Assembly: GCF_032854445.1 (NCBI RefSeq)
Contig: NC_088300.1
Location: 38,032,458-38,096,457, forward strand
DNA from: Liolophura sinensis
Lineage: Eukaryota; Mollusca; Polyplacophora; Chitonida; Chitonidae
DNA length: 64,000 nucleotides
Direction: 5' to 3'
In this document: positions 36,205 to 46,250 of the stretch, in pieces
Layout of the letters: each line of letters opens with the position of its first letter
How positions within the stretch are numbered: position 1 is the stretch's first letter
Program-made: the position numbers and the translations under genes
The notes under the pieces: model-generated
The model's database searches: none
What the model was told of the DNA's origin: nothing
The model's input: only the letters and a program-made list of their open reading frames with translations

Positions 36205-37725
36205 AACTATGATTTATTTATTTATTTATTGGACAATTGTGTAGCACAAGTCTGGAGAACTTTTGAGTCAATCTGAACCATTGTGTAAACCTACTGTGCT
36301 AACTAATTGATGAGTCAATCTGAACCATTGTGTAGACCTGCTGTGCTGACTTACTTAGGAGTCAGTCTGTGCTAATTAATTGATGAGTCAATCTGAACCA
36401 TTGTGTAGACCAGCTGTGCTGACTTACTTAGGAGTCAGTCTGTGCTAATTAATTGATGAGTCAATCTGAACCATTGTGTAGACCTGCTGTGCTGACTTAC
36501 TTAGGAGTCAGTCCGAACAATTGTGTGGACCAACTGTGGTAATTAACTTGTGAGTCTGAAGTGCTGAGCACTCGGCTAACTTTTGGATCATCCCTAAAAT
36601 GTTGCATATTTGGTTACCTATCCTATGAATCGGTCTGAACCGATGTTTACTTTGCTAAGGTTTGGGTTAATCTGAACCGTTGTGTACTGTGCTAACTAAT
36701 ATGAGTCAGTCTGAACCGGTGTTCATTGCGCTAACTAACTTTTGAGCCAGTCTAAACATTTGTGAAATGTGGTAACTGATCAATGTGTACTCTGCTAACT
36801 GATATATGAATCAGTCTGAACCGTTGCTTTCTGTGCTGACTAACTTTTGAATCAGTCCAAAACGTTGAGTACAGTGTACTTGGCTACCTATCCTCATAAT
36901 CAGTCTGAACTGATGTGTACTTTGTTATCTAATTTATGATTCAATCTGTGCCAATTAACTTATGCGTAATTTCGAACCGATGTGTATTTTGCTAAATAGC
37001 TATTGAGTCAGTCTGAACCATTGTGTAATGTGGTAACTCAACCATTGTGTACATTTCATGTTTTGATGTTTTGATGTACTGATGTACTGTACTAACCGCT
37101 CAGTCAGTCAAGGCCTGTGATAAACTGTTCCGTCAGTTCAAACCGTTTGTATGCAGTGTTTACTAAGCGCTCAGTAACTCAAGGCCCTAATATGCATTAT
37201 TCATTAAACGTTCAATCCGTCCGTACTGCGCTCATTAACAGCTTAGTTAGTCTGAGCTGTGCTCACTCGTGTGACTCCGTATGTAATACATTGTGTTTAT
37301 TTCATTGTTATGTTTTAACTCAACCGGCTTGAAGCTAACCGAGTGAGAGATCTAGATATGGTGCAGATCACAGTTTAAAGCCTGTGCCTGGGTTAGAGTA
37401 TATTCAGCGATCTTTCTGGATGTTCATTGTCAAAGTATATGCTGTCTGTGTATGGTACATGTAAATAGGTCGTCATATATGATATACTGTGCTCACGGAC
37501 AGGTCAGCCAGTCTGAACTGTTGACGTGCTGTGCTCACGAAGCGTTCAGACTGTCAGAACCGCTGATATACTGTTCTCACTAACCGTTCAGACGCTTTGA
37601 AGCTCTGATATACCTTGGTCACCGTCGGAACCGCTGATATATTGTGCTCACTAACCTTTCAGTCAATCTGAACCGTTGATATACTATGCTCACTAACCAG
37701 TCAGTTAGTCTGAACCGTTGATGTG
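36205..37725. repeat. Satellite-like array, 45-75 bp units with 73-bp higher-order repeat
   Basis: GAACCATTGTGTAGAC recurs at 36322, 36395 and 36468, a 73-bp period. Further right the units shorten and diverge but keep GCTAACTAAC, GAGTCAGTCTGAACC and TGTGTAC. The far right has GTGCTCACTAACCGTTCAG with CCGTTGATATACTG. A short (TTTA)n tract starts the array at 36210-36230. Non-coding. Confidence 0.85.
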
Positions 37726-38325
37726 CTTAATAAATAGTCCGGGAGCCCGTAAGCATTTTTTCATCATCATGAGTGCAGAAGGTTTAAGGCCTAGAATATT
37801 GAGATCTAACACATGTGACCTCCATTTTTTGCGTCCTGAACTAATTAGAGTGGGATCTGCCCAAAAACCTCACAGAAGTCCCTTTAATTAGAATGGCTAA
37901 GTACATAAAACAAACCAACGCTAGTATTTTCTTTTGGGTAGCCTGATTAAGGCTTGACCTTCCTTAAGTTTCGACTCCTGAATAAAGACTACTTAAAACG
38001 GACCGAAGGTCAATAATCCCTATAAGGACTATAACTTCAGTTAAATTAACATGGCTGATTAATAAAATATTCTCTTACGCTTTGTCATTTAGGATCAGCC
38101 TTTCTACGCTGACATTTCCTCTTATCATCTTATTTATGTAATGGTGCTATCAGTTTAATTAGTATAACAGAGTAAGTTACCGGAGTGACGTTAAGCTGTT
38201 CTTTTGGGCAGACTGTTTAAGGTTTGGCGTTTCCTAAGTTTCAACTCCTGTACAAAAAACTGAGAAAGTGTTAAAAATTAAAGTACTGAGCCCCATTAGG
38301 AATTCAACTTAGTGTGGTTGTCTAT
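37726..38325. repeat. Diverged pair of about 280-bp direct repeats
   Basis: CTTTTGGGTAGCCTGATTAA followed by CCTTAAGTTTCGACTCCTG (about 37930-37980) is echoed by CTTTTGGGCAGACTGTTTAA and CCTAAGTTTCAACTCCTG (about 38210-38260). The remainder is weakly similar. Confidence 0.5.
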
Positions 38326-39414
38326 TGGTATTTCTCATAAAATATATGATCGGTATAACAATAGTACCACAAGCAAGCAGTTATTTGTGTCTCACAGGAG
38401 AGGTAAGTGGCGTTACCAATTTTACATATAGAAGCTGGACTCACAGTAACACCATTACAAAAGACAGGAAAACGGGCCAATTCTTCTAGTAGCTACAAAG
38501 AAAGGGAATACGTGGATTCATCTCCTCCCACTGTTCATGGACCTTGTTGACACTAAATGGTCCACATCACTGAAGTGAATTTGTTCGCAGTCGAGCGTTC
38601 GTTAAAGTAATCTTCCACCTATAGCTGTAGGTCTGTGTCACATGTGATAGGAAAGATCGCCAGTAACTTGCCAAAGGTTTGCTGATCACACCGGCTTCCT
38701 TCACCCATAAACTGACTGCCATCGTATAAAATTAAAGGATAATGCCCAGATTCACTGTTTATTCATAATGAGCTCGTTCATGTATTCGTATTGTACACGA
38801 TTATAAGCCCTACTTGGAATACCGACAATAACATGTACCAGTCATTGTCATCGCATTTAGGTGTCAATTTAGAATACCTCTGTGAATAGAATGATATTTA
38901 TTGTGAAACCGTGAAAAAGAATAGTAAATTTATTAAATCTTAAAACAAACATGCGAAATGTACAGTGTAACACAGGATAAAACTATACCTTACCAGTCTG
39001 TATAACCAGTTCGATTGAACATACCTAAACAATCATCAAATTCATGGTCTGAAAAACTCGTGGCCAGAGATGTCAGTATCATAAATCGGAACTCCAACTC
39101 CAATCGTTCACCATGGGCTAAAAATGATATAGCAGTACAATTGCTTCCGTGTAAATAAAATTCACCTCGAAAATGACCAATGATACCAATGAAGACCAAT
39201 GAAGTTTTGATACCAATTCCCAGGTTATTTAGGCCGGCCAGATTTGGGATGGCCATCTCTGACGTCACCGCTGAGTCGTACGGGGTGGCTGGATGGAGGA
39301 CTGGTCGCCTAGGGCAGTAAATCTGTTGTTTTTGGTGGATTTACAGTCATTATTACGTTTCTCAAAAGCCCTCCCGGTAATATACTGTTTAAACAGATAA
39401 TAGGCTTCATAATT
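38326..39414. other. No recognised gene; pre-insertion flank of the Polinton
   Basis: An open frame on the minus strand at 39268-38990 ends next to a donor-like CTG|GTAAGG. It matches nothing I know and has no clear acceptor, so I do not call it a gene. Confidence 0.3.
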
Positions 39415-39415
39415 A

Positions 39416-39420
39416 CGACC
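39416..39420. other. Left target-site duplication, CGACC(A)
   Basis: CGACC immediately precedes the left terminal repeat and recurs immediately after the right one (53749-53753). The next base is A at both junctions, so a 6-bp CGACCA duplication is possible if that A is shared with the element end. Polintons typically make 6-bp duplications. Confidence 0.85.
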
Positions 39421-39504
39421 AGTAGTATACAGAATAGGAGTTCTGGCACACCCTCCCCCTGGGCCCTCCCCAGAACAAAATAGAGGCCCCCAGCCCTTCT
39501 CGTG
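39421..39504 (+). repeat. Left terminal inverted repeat (84 bp conserved part)
   Basis: It matches the reverse complement of 53662-53748 with a few substitutions and a small indel. It contains TTCTGGCACACCCTCCCC and TAGAGGCCCC. Terminal inverted repeats are the sites cut and joined by the integrase and, by analogy with protein-primed replicons, the likely replication starts. Confidence 0.93.
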
Positions 39505-39558
39505 TTCTATTAGGCATACCAATTGCACCAGGTATACTTCGATAAATACAACAACAAC

Positions 39559-39835
39559 ATGCCAAAGGGTAGCAATAATTGCCAGTGGCTTCTCATCGGT
39601 TCCACGGAGCTCTGTGGTAAGTTGTCTGTGGGAGTACTGCGGGGTTCACCTAGCCCGTCTGCGGAAGAGTCCTGGCACCCAGCCATGTATTAGCTGTAGC
39701 CGGGGTGTTAAAAACCGATTTCGGCTTTGCGGGGCCTGCGGATATATTAATGTCCAGACCTGTGAAAGGCAGCGGAGGCGCAAGGCGTTCTTGGACGAGT
39801 TCAAACGGCTGGCAGCTATCGAAATTCCCTATTAG
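39559..39835 (+). pseudogene. Zinc-ribbon protein of the left terminus, one frameshift
   Basis: An ATG at 39559 opens MPKGSNNCQWLLIGSTELCG. The reading then moves one frame at about 39613-39622 to SCLWEYCGVHLARLRK and continues CISCSRGVKNRFRLCGACGY to a TAG at 39833-39835. Cysteines (NNC, ELC, SC, YC, CISC, CGAC) and a His suggest one or two small zinc-binding folds. A role in DNA binding or transcription is a guess. The protein would be about 92 residues. Its C-terminal codons (AIEIPY plus stop) reappear near the right end, so this gene seems to lie within an ancestral long inverted repeat. Confidence 0.6.
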
Positions 39836-39890
39836 AGAATCACTGTCAATAGGTATAACGAAGATGTTGGTATAACAGCGAGTACAATGA
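39814..39890 (+). promoter_or_regulatory. Subterminal promoter-like segment shared by both ends (left copy)
   Basis: AGCTATCGAAATTCCCTATTAG and GGTATAACAGCGAGTACAATGAA (given here in words of up to 22 and 23 bases split by position 39814-39835 and 39869-39891) have close counterparts at 53541-53583. Each copy lies just upstream of the first inward-reading ORF. A TATA-like core followed by a start codon is consistent with a shared terminal promoter; this is inference. Confidence 0.5.
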
Positions 39891-42800
39891 AACATCATCA
39901 AAAAGCACGAGCACTACGGGAGGAGTTTGAGACGCTCATTTGTGTGCGGCCCAAGTACCCACGGTCCCGAATTGCCTTGGAAGAACAGCAGGGGATCCTC
40001 GACAGGTATAAAACGGCTGTGGCTGAGTTGAAGCGGCTGCAAGACAGCAAGAACTCCCGAAGTAACGAGTACAATACGAGTTGAAGCAAGACGTCAGTAA
40101 CGAGGAGTTGAAGCAAGACGCTAAGAACCTCTTCAGTAACGAGGAGTTGGATGAATTGCAAGGCGAAAAGAAACTAGAATTCATTAACACCGGCAGGGTC
40201 ATAAGGAATCTCCTCCGGGTCTGGCAGATGAACGTACCCGAAGGCGTTTGGACGGACTCAGTAGCCTTCTTAGAAGAAGTTCGAACTATTATTCGCCAGA
40301 AGCTAGAAGAAGAGATCCTGGCACTCAACGGGATTAAGTTCCAACTAGGCCTCAGGGTTCAGTTGCGAAAGGGCAACGCCGATGGCAGTGAAGAGTATAC
40401 CAGCCCAGTACTCCACAACAAACAGGAGGCCCTCTTAGAGGCCGGGGACATTGACGGGGCTCTAGATAAGGCCTTCCCCACCATCCAGGAGGTGCTAGAA
40501 AAATGGACACAGCGAGGGTCAGGGTGGGTTGTCAATAGCGTGAAAACACTCTGGGTTGACATTGCAAGGTATCAGCCACTGAGAGGCGGGTCCTACATCC
40601 CCCTACCCGCAGCTGTAAGTGATAAGAAAGCAGTCATCAATGTGAAGAACAAAGACGACGACTGTCTCCGATGGGCACTCCGGATGCCTTATTTCCAGCC
40701 GCCAGAAACCCCCAGAGACCAACAAAGTATCCCATCAATGATGGCCTTGGCTTTAGTGGGATCGACGCCCCCACGCCCATCTCTCAGATCCCTAGAGTGG
40801 AGGAAAAGAACGACCTCGCCATCAACGTGTTCGGGTGGGACAAGGGTGTGATCGTGCACCGCCTCAGCAAGCAGCCCGGCGACACGTCCCGAATCAATCT
40901 CCTGCTGATTGGGAAGGCAGGAAAATTCCATTATACGTGGATAAAAAATCTCAATCGTCTCCTGTTCCAAGAAAGTAAGGCACACCATTGCAAACACTTC
41001 TGCGAGCGCTGCCTACACGGTTACACAAGGGAGGATCTGCTCGAGGCGCATAAGCCGGAATGCCGAGGGATTGGCCAGACAGCGGTGAGGGTGGAAATGC
41101 ACCAGGAGGGGGAAAACAAGTTCATCTTTCAGAACCACCACAAACAGCTACCGGCTCCTTTCATCATATATGCCGACTTCGAGGCTCTGACCAGAAAATT
41201 TGAAGGCCCGCCACCGTCACCTACAGAGAGCAGCACTCAAAAGACTCAGCACCACGAGCCCTGCAGTTACTGCTATGTTGTGGTGCGTTGCGACGGCCGC
41301 ACAAAACGCCCCGAGGAATACAGAGGCCCTAACGCGACGGAACACTTCCTCAGAGCTCTACAACATGAGGAGTGGGAAATCCAAAATGTTCTAGCCAACC
41401 CTATAGCCATGAATATGACTCCCCAAGACTGGCAGGCCCACAACAACGCCGCAACCTGCCACGTGTGTGAGAAGCCTCTAGGCGCCGATTCTGTGCGCGA
41501 TCACTGCCATATCACCGGCAAGTACAGAGGCGCGGCCCATAACGCATGCAACCTAAAGTTGCGGCTGGGTCCCAAGACAGCCATACCAGTAGTCTTCCAC
41601 AACCTACGGGGCTACGACGGGCACCTCCTGATGCAAGCCATAAGTAAGGCGGAGGGCCGCATCTCCTGCATCCCCAACAACACGGAAAAGTACATCTCCT
41701 TCTCGCTGGGGCAGCTCCGCTTTATCGACAGCGTTCAATTCTTACCGACTTCCCTTGACAATCTGGTAGAGGCCAACAAACCTGAGGCTTTCCACATCAC
41801 AGCCCGGTGTGAGCCCGCCGAAGAAAAACGAAACCTACTCATGCGCAAGGGTGTCTACCCCTATGAGTATATGGACTCCTGGGAGCGCTTCGACGAGTCC
41901 AGCCTCCCACACAAAGAGGCTTTCTACAGTAAGCTCAAAGTCGGAGGCATTAGCGATGAGGACAACATCCACGCTCAAAAGGTATGGAAGGTATTTAACT
42001 GCACCAATCTGGGAGACTACACAGACCTTTACTGCCGCACAGACGTGCTCCTGTTGGCCGATGTGTTTGAGGCCTTCCGGAAGACTTGTTTACGGCAGTA
42101 TGGATTGGACCCCGCTCACTACTTTACGAGCCCAGGTCTCTCGTGGAATGCCCTGTTCAAGAAGACCGGGGTAGAGCTGGAGCTGTTGACCGACTACGAC
42201 CAACATCTCTTCATTGAGAAGGGGTTGCGAGGAGGTATCTCCATGGTAAGTAAGCGACACGCCAAACGGGCCAACGGGCGGCTTCCAGTGGGTAGATGAC
42301 GCGCGGCGTCTCGGCGAAACGATTGCTACCCACCCCTACGACAGTCCTTCCGATTACATCCTCGAGGTCGACCTAGAGTATCCGGCCGGCCTACATAACG
42401 CACATAACGGCTACCCATTAGCCCCGGAGCGTCTGGTGGTCCAGAAGGAGTGGATGTCAGACTATCAGCACGGCCTTCTCGGCAAGAAAGCGCCTACCGA
42501 GGTCGAAAAGCTGGTCCCCAATTTCCGCAACAAGGAATGGTACGTCCTGCACTACCGGAACCTACAGCTGTATATATCTCTGGGAATGCGCCTGACAAAG
42601 GTTCACCGGGCCCTGAGATTCGCCCAGAGCCCTTGGATGGAACCCTATATCAGGATGAACACCGAGCTCCGAAAAACGGCCGCAAGTAAATTCGAGAAGG
42701 ACCTGTACAAGCTAATGAACAACTCGGTCTTCGGAAAAACCATGGAGAACCTTCGGAAGCGTGTGGACGTCAAGCTGGTACGCTCTGGAGAAGACGACAA

Positions 42801-43485
42801 GATCCGGCGCTTGATAGCCAGCACGAGCTTCGCACGGGCAAACATATTTGATGATGACCTCGCAGCGATCCAGATGCATAAGACGCGTCTAGTCCTAAAC
42901 CGACCTATTTATGTAGGCATTCTAGATCTCTCCAAGCACCTGATGTACGACTTCTACTATAACCACATGAAGGCCCAGCATGGAGAGCGCTGACAACTCC
43001 TCTACACTGACACGGATAGTCTGCTACTCGAGATCCAGATTGAGGATGTTTATATGGATATGGCTGAGAATGCAAACCTGTACGACACCTCAGATTACCC
43101 ACAAGGCCACCCACTGCACAGCGTAGCAAATATGAAGGTCTTGGGGAAAATGAAGGACGAGTGCGCGGGGCGGCAGATCGCCGAATACATAGGTCTGCGC
43201 CCCAAGATGTACTCCATTCTGAAGGCAGGTGGAGCCAACATTAAGAAGGCCAAGGGCGTTAAAAAGGGAGTTGTGGAAAAGCGCATCCGCCATAAGCAGT
43301 AGGCCTATAGAGAGACCCTCTTCGAGAAAAAGATCTTCCGTCACGGTATGGACGTGCTGCGATCAGAGCGCCACCATATATATGGGCAGCACCTGAATAA
43401 GGTCTCACTGCCCCCCTTCGGTAGTAAGCGCTGGATCGCCGAAGATGGTGTCCACACCTTGGCTTATGGCCATGCGCCTCCTTGA
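39887..43485 (+). pseudogene. Protein-primed family-B DNA polymerase (pPolB), broken
   Basis: The polymerase would copy the linear element. Pieces in order: N-terminal helical region from ATG 39887; frame change near 40075; Polinton-specific N-terminal domain with KWTQRGSGWVV and LRGGSYIPLP; frameshift near 40683; Cys/His finger (CKHFCERC); Exo I YADFEAL; an endonuclease-VII-like insert with CHVC and DHCHITGKYRGAAHNAC; Exo II NLRGYDGH; Exo III YCRTD. At about 42280 the frame changes and the expected palm motif A is missing, consistent with a deletion of about 100 bp. DLEYPAGLHNAHNGYPLAPE and motif B KLMNNSVFGKTMEN follow. Then come a TGA at 42991, motif C YTDTDSL, a TAG at 43300 and the C-terminus ending at 43485. 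Confidence 0.92.
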
Positions 43486-43508
43486 CGGCGGGATGGGACA
43501 TCCAGGAA

Positions 43509-44525
43509 CTACCGTAGAACCCCATCCGGGGGAAGGTGAGTATTGGGAGGCACTATATGCAACTCTTCACGAACGAATCCCCGTCGCCGGCCATCCCACG
43601 TATCGTCTAGATAGTACAGCACGGGTTCATTAGGCTTTGTGACAGAGCGCCCAAGCCGATATATCTCTAGAGACCAGACAGGATCAGTCGCGCGACGGCG
43701 GCCGCCCTCCAGCTCTCCAGGCTGATAGAGATAACGAACGCCAACACCCTCGGGGATCTTCCGCTCATTAAGTACAACGGGACGAACTGGAACCGTCGAG
43801 GAAGGCTTATGCGGCACCCCTTTTGCCTTGATGGCGTCTTTCGGCTTTTTACCGATCAGTCTCGTTGTCTCGTTATTCAGAGCGGCCACAACAGAGGGCA
43901 GCCGAGCCACCCATTCAGTAGACCGGTGTTCGGGAGGGAGGCGCATCTCCTGGGCGTACTGATGTCCAAAGAGCCGCTCAGCCAGAGTACGGCTGAAACG
44001 CTCCACTATGCCTTGGTCTCGGTGGATATCCACGCGGCCTCGGCGGACTGTGACATCGTGTTTGGCCAGCAGTTGGCTCACTGCACCCATAAACTCGCGC
44101 CCAGGGTCAACTTGGAGAAGCTTCGGCCATCGAAGGAGTCCCCGCTTGTAAATGCGAGATAGAGCATTAGCGACTTCTTTGGAATCTTTAGTAGCCAGAG
44201 GTTCCGCCTCCTTGTAGCGAGAAACGACATCAACAACTGTCAGCGCGTACTTATACAGCTTCCGGCCTTGCCGATCATGTGGTAGAAATAGAAGACCGGC
44301 TTGGTGGATGTCATTCGGCGTGGAAACATCGAACATAGACCTCGGTATTTTTCGGCGACGAGGCAGGTAGATCTGCCAGATAGCCTGCTTTTTCAGCCAG
44401 GCCCAGACCACGTCTTCGGAGACTTTAGCCGCAGTGGCAAGTTTCTGGATGGCCGCGTGGCCCTTCCAGTACCCACGAGGGCTGTAGTAGATATTTGCCA
44501 GGCGAGCAGGCACTTTACTAGCCAT
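43509..44525 (-). CDS. Retroviral-type (DDE) integrase; first catalytic Asp replaced by Gly
   Basis: The integrase inserts the element into host DNA. The 338-residue frame has IYYSPRGYWKG near the N-terminus, the RNase-H-like core with LQVDPGREFMG (Asp140) and RDQGIVERFSRTLAERLFGH (Glu175, 35 residues later), and a C-terminal domain with GGRRRATDPVWS and GFVREELHIVP. At the usual place of the first catalytic Asp the sequence reads HQAGLLFLPHD, with Gly77 in that position, so catalysis is probably lost. Open frame without ATG continues upstream to 44612 and reads DDLFRCKSVRGLLEYLDD, so the native start was likely further upstream. It converges on PolB with a 23-bp gap. Confidence 0.92.
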   Translation of the reverse strand: MASKVPARLANIYYSPRGYWKGHAAIQKLATAAKVSEDVVWAWLKKQAIWQIYLPRRRKIPRSMFDVSTPNDIHQAGLLFLPHDRQGRKLYKYALTVVDVVSRYKEAEPLATKDSKEVANALSRIYKRGLLRWPKLLQVDPGREFMGAVSQLLAKHDVTVRRGRVDIHRDQGIVERFSRTLAERLFGHQYAQEMRLPPEHRSTEWVARLPSVVAALNNETTRLIGKKPKDAIKAKGVPHKPSSTVPVRPVVLNERKIPEGVGVRYLYQPGELEGGRRRATDPVWSLEIYRLGRSVTKPNEPVLYYLDDTWDGRRRGFVREELHIVPPNTHLPPDGVLR

Positions 44526-44637
44526 GTCATCAAGGTATTCTAGCAGACCTCTAACAGATTTGCAACGAAAAAGATCGTCGCGCGCAGAACCACCTCGTGC
44601 CCGGCGAGTAGCTCAATAACGGCACAGTCAGTTTGGA

Positions 44638-45087
44638 TTACTTGGTGAGTTTTGCGAATCCGTAACTCACACCCCCAACCACACAAATTCCCAGGATGAC
44701 GAAGGTCATCTCGCGGTGTTTTTGATCTTCACTAGGCACATAGAAATCGGAGAGCTGTGGCTCTGTGCCCAGCAGCGCGTCGCGTGTGTCGCCTGTAAGA
44801 GTTTTGCCCGAGATCCTAGAATACTCGCGGATTGCAGCGTCGACATCCCGGAACGTATGGATAGCGTGTCCCTGGCGGCGGAGTTCATCGTTGATCCAGT
44901 CCAAGCGCTCAGTGCGCTTTCGGGCCCATTTTTCCTGGGCGGTTTGGAGCTGCTCTACAGCGCGGTCATGGCGCCTCCGCTCTTCGTCGACACCGGAACT
45001 CCTCAGCATCGAAAACATATAGTTGCTCCCGCTGAAGGCCAAAGCGTTTACGAGGGTGCCGCCCATCATCATTGCGATTGAGGCCAT
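44638..45087 (-). CDS. Polinton membrane protein, two hydrophobic ends and coiled-coil middle
   Basis: This intact 149-residue frame has a short hydrophobic N-terminus (MASIAMMMGGTLVNALAFSG), a long charged helix rich in Glu, Arg and Gln (about residues 33-75, EKWARKRTERLDWINDELRR) and a C-terminal membrane segment (FVILGICVVGGVSYGFA). I associate this layout from memory with a conserved small Polinton protein of unknown role; a virion membrane or structural function is only a guess. Its start lies 2 bp after the end of the next gene upstream, so the minus-strand block is tightly packed. Confidence 0.68.
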   Translation of the reverse strand: MASIAMMMGGTLVNALAFSGSNYMFSMLRSSGVDEERRRHDRAVEQLQTAQEKWARKRTERLDWINDELRRQGHAIHTFRDVDAAIREYSRISGKTLTGDTRDALLGTEPQLSDFYVPSEDQKHREMTFVILGICVVGGVSYGFAKLTK

Positions 45088-45089
45088 TA

Positions 45090-45329
45090 CTACTTGATGA
45101 TATTGGGAAGAAGGAGCCCTTGTTTAATTAGCAGGTCCTTCGAAAACATGGCCAGGCCTACATCTGCAATGACCATGCCGACGTCACGGGGTGTTAAGTC
45201 CAGCTTCGGGAGGGCTCCTTTCAGGAACATCTGGCCGAGACGAGCGTACCCAGTAGCCAGAAGAGAGACCACAGCGGCGTGGTAGACCGGGTTGACTAGC
45301 GCTTTTCCGTCACTGGGTGGAGTAGACAT
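45090..45329 (-). CDS. Small hydrophobic Polinton protein
   Basis: This intact 79-residue frame has two moderately hydrophobic helices (YHAAVVSLLATGYARLG, and DVGMVIADVGLAMFS) joined by KLDLTPRD. It overlaps the end of the preceding gene by 34 bp and is followed 2 bp later by the next. No enzyme motif is visible and the function is unknown. Such compact overlapping spacing supports a real gene in a co-expressed block. Confidence 0.62.
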   Translation of the reverse strand: MSTPPSDGKALVNPVYHAAVVSLLATGYARLGQMFLKGALPKLDLTPRDVGMVIADVGLAMFSKDLLIKQGLLLPNIIK

Positions 45330-46231
45330 GCTGCTCTATATAGAAAGGGTCGCGACGTATATTCAAATGGAGATTCTTTTCTTGCGGGGCTGCATAGTGC
45401 TGTATAGCGACTGCGCCACACGCGTAGCAACACTAGCACTGTAAGGCTGCCAACGCCTAATAACGCCAGGGGCGCCCTCCAGTCGGGTGCCTTCGTAGAA
45501 TCCGGTTCCTTCGGCTGTTCCTTCGTAGAATCCGGCTGTTTCTTGGTGGAATCGCCAAGCAAAGCAGCCTTTGCCTCGCAAAGCTCGTCCTTAAGCTTTT
45601 CAGCAGTGGCCTTTCTCGCTGCAGCACCCGCTCGACCCGCAGCGACTTTTTTGGGATTCTTCGCAGGGTCGTCATTCGTAGGCGTCACCCCCTCACTTCC
45701 TTCGGGCCTTCCGGATTCGTTGTACTCATGTTCCTCTGGATCATCATTTCTAGGGCAGCAGTGGTGTTCAAATGAGCAGTGCTCAGTAGTGGTCAACGCC
45801 ATGGTTAAAGGTGCTAAGTACTTACTATAGCAGTAGTATAGCCAGCAGCTAGCACTGCTAAGCGTCTGTTCAACAAATGGGTCGGTGGCGAGCTGTGCCA
45901 TGAGCTTTGGTCGATTCTCGGGTGGGATTGGTAGGAGCCAGCTGGCCGCCCTTACATATGATCTCAAGAATATACCTCCGAGACCGTCAACCATCCGCGC
46001 ACCAAACTTAGCCTCGTACCGGGAGTGCAGCCTTTCAACGTCTTCGTCGCTCATGGCGTCGATCTCAGCGGCTGTTACGTCTTTTCCCAGATATCGCTTG
46101 ACCTGCCCACCCACCGCAAGTGCCGCCAGCCTATCCCTGAGCTGCTGTGCATGTTGGCTGGGCTGTTGGCTGGGCTCCTCCTCCTCCTCCTCTGCGCCCA
46201 GAATCTCGTCTATAAGCTCGTCGGTATCCAT
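45296..46231 (-). CDS. Acidic Polinton protein with Ala/Lys-rich linker and C-terminal membrane helix
   Basis: I place the start at the ATG of MDTDELIDEIL (46231); an upstream in-frame ATG at 46261 would add ten residues. Order: acidic N-terminus with a Glu run, helical region ending in YEAKFGARM, a segment DPFVEQTLSSASCWLYYCY, a His/Cys cluster (EHCSFEHHCC), a basic Ala-rich linker (KKVAAGRAGAAARKATAEKL), repeats of PDSTK, and a membrane helix (ALLGVGSLTVLVLLRVW). The last ~30 residues overlap the next gene. Function unknown; a minor virion protein is possible. Confidence 0.6.
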   Translation of the reverse strand: MDTDELIDEILGAEEEEEEPSQQPSQHAQQLRDRLAALAVGGQVKRYLGKDVTAAEIDAMSDEDVERLHSRYEAKFGARMVDGLGGIFLRSYVRAASWLLPIPPENRPKLMAQLATDPFVEQTLSSASCWLYYCYSKYLAPLTMALTTTEHCSFEHHCCPRNDDPEEHEYNESGRPEGSEGVTPTNDDPAKNPKKVAAGRAGAAARKATAEKLKDELCEAKAALLGDSTKKQPDSTKEQPKEPDSTKAPDWRAPLALLGVGSLTVLVLLRVWRSRYTALCSPARKESPFEYTSRPFLYRAACLLHPVTEKR

Positions 46232-46250
46232 TATTAATACGTAGGGGCGA

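Noticed and set aside
38990-39268. Host exon on the minus strand
   Set aside because: A donor-like site is present at the end but no convincing acceptor or homology was seen.
39265-39528. 87-codon minus-strand ORF crossing the left Polinton boundary
   Set aside because: It runs through the terminal repeat into the flank and has no family resemblance.
43809-44162. Plus-strand open frame inside the integrase
   Set aside because: Shadow of the integrase in another frame; no independent support.
45716-45830. Zinc-finger reading of the His/Cys cluster in the acidic Polinton protein
   Set aside because: Spacing of EHCSFEHHCC does not fit a known finger; it may be a chance cluster.
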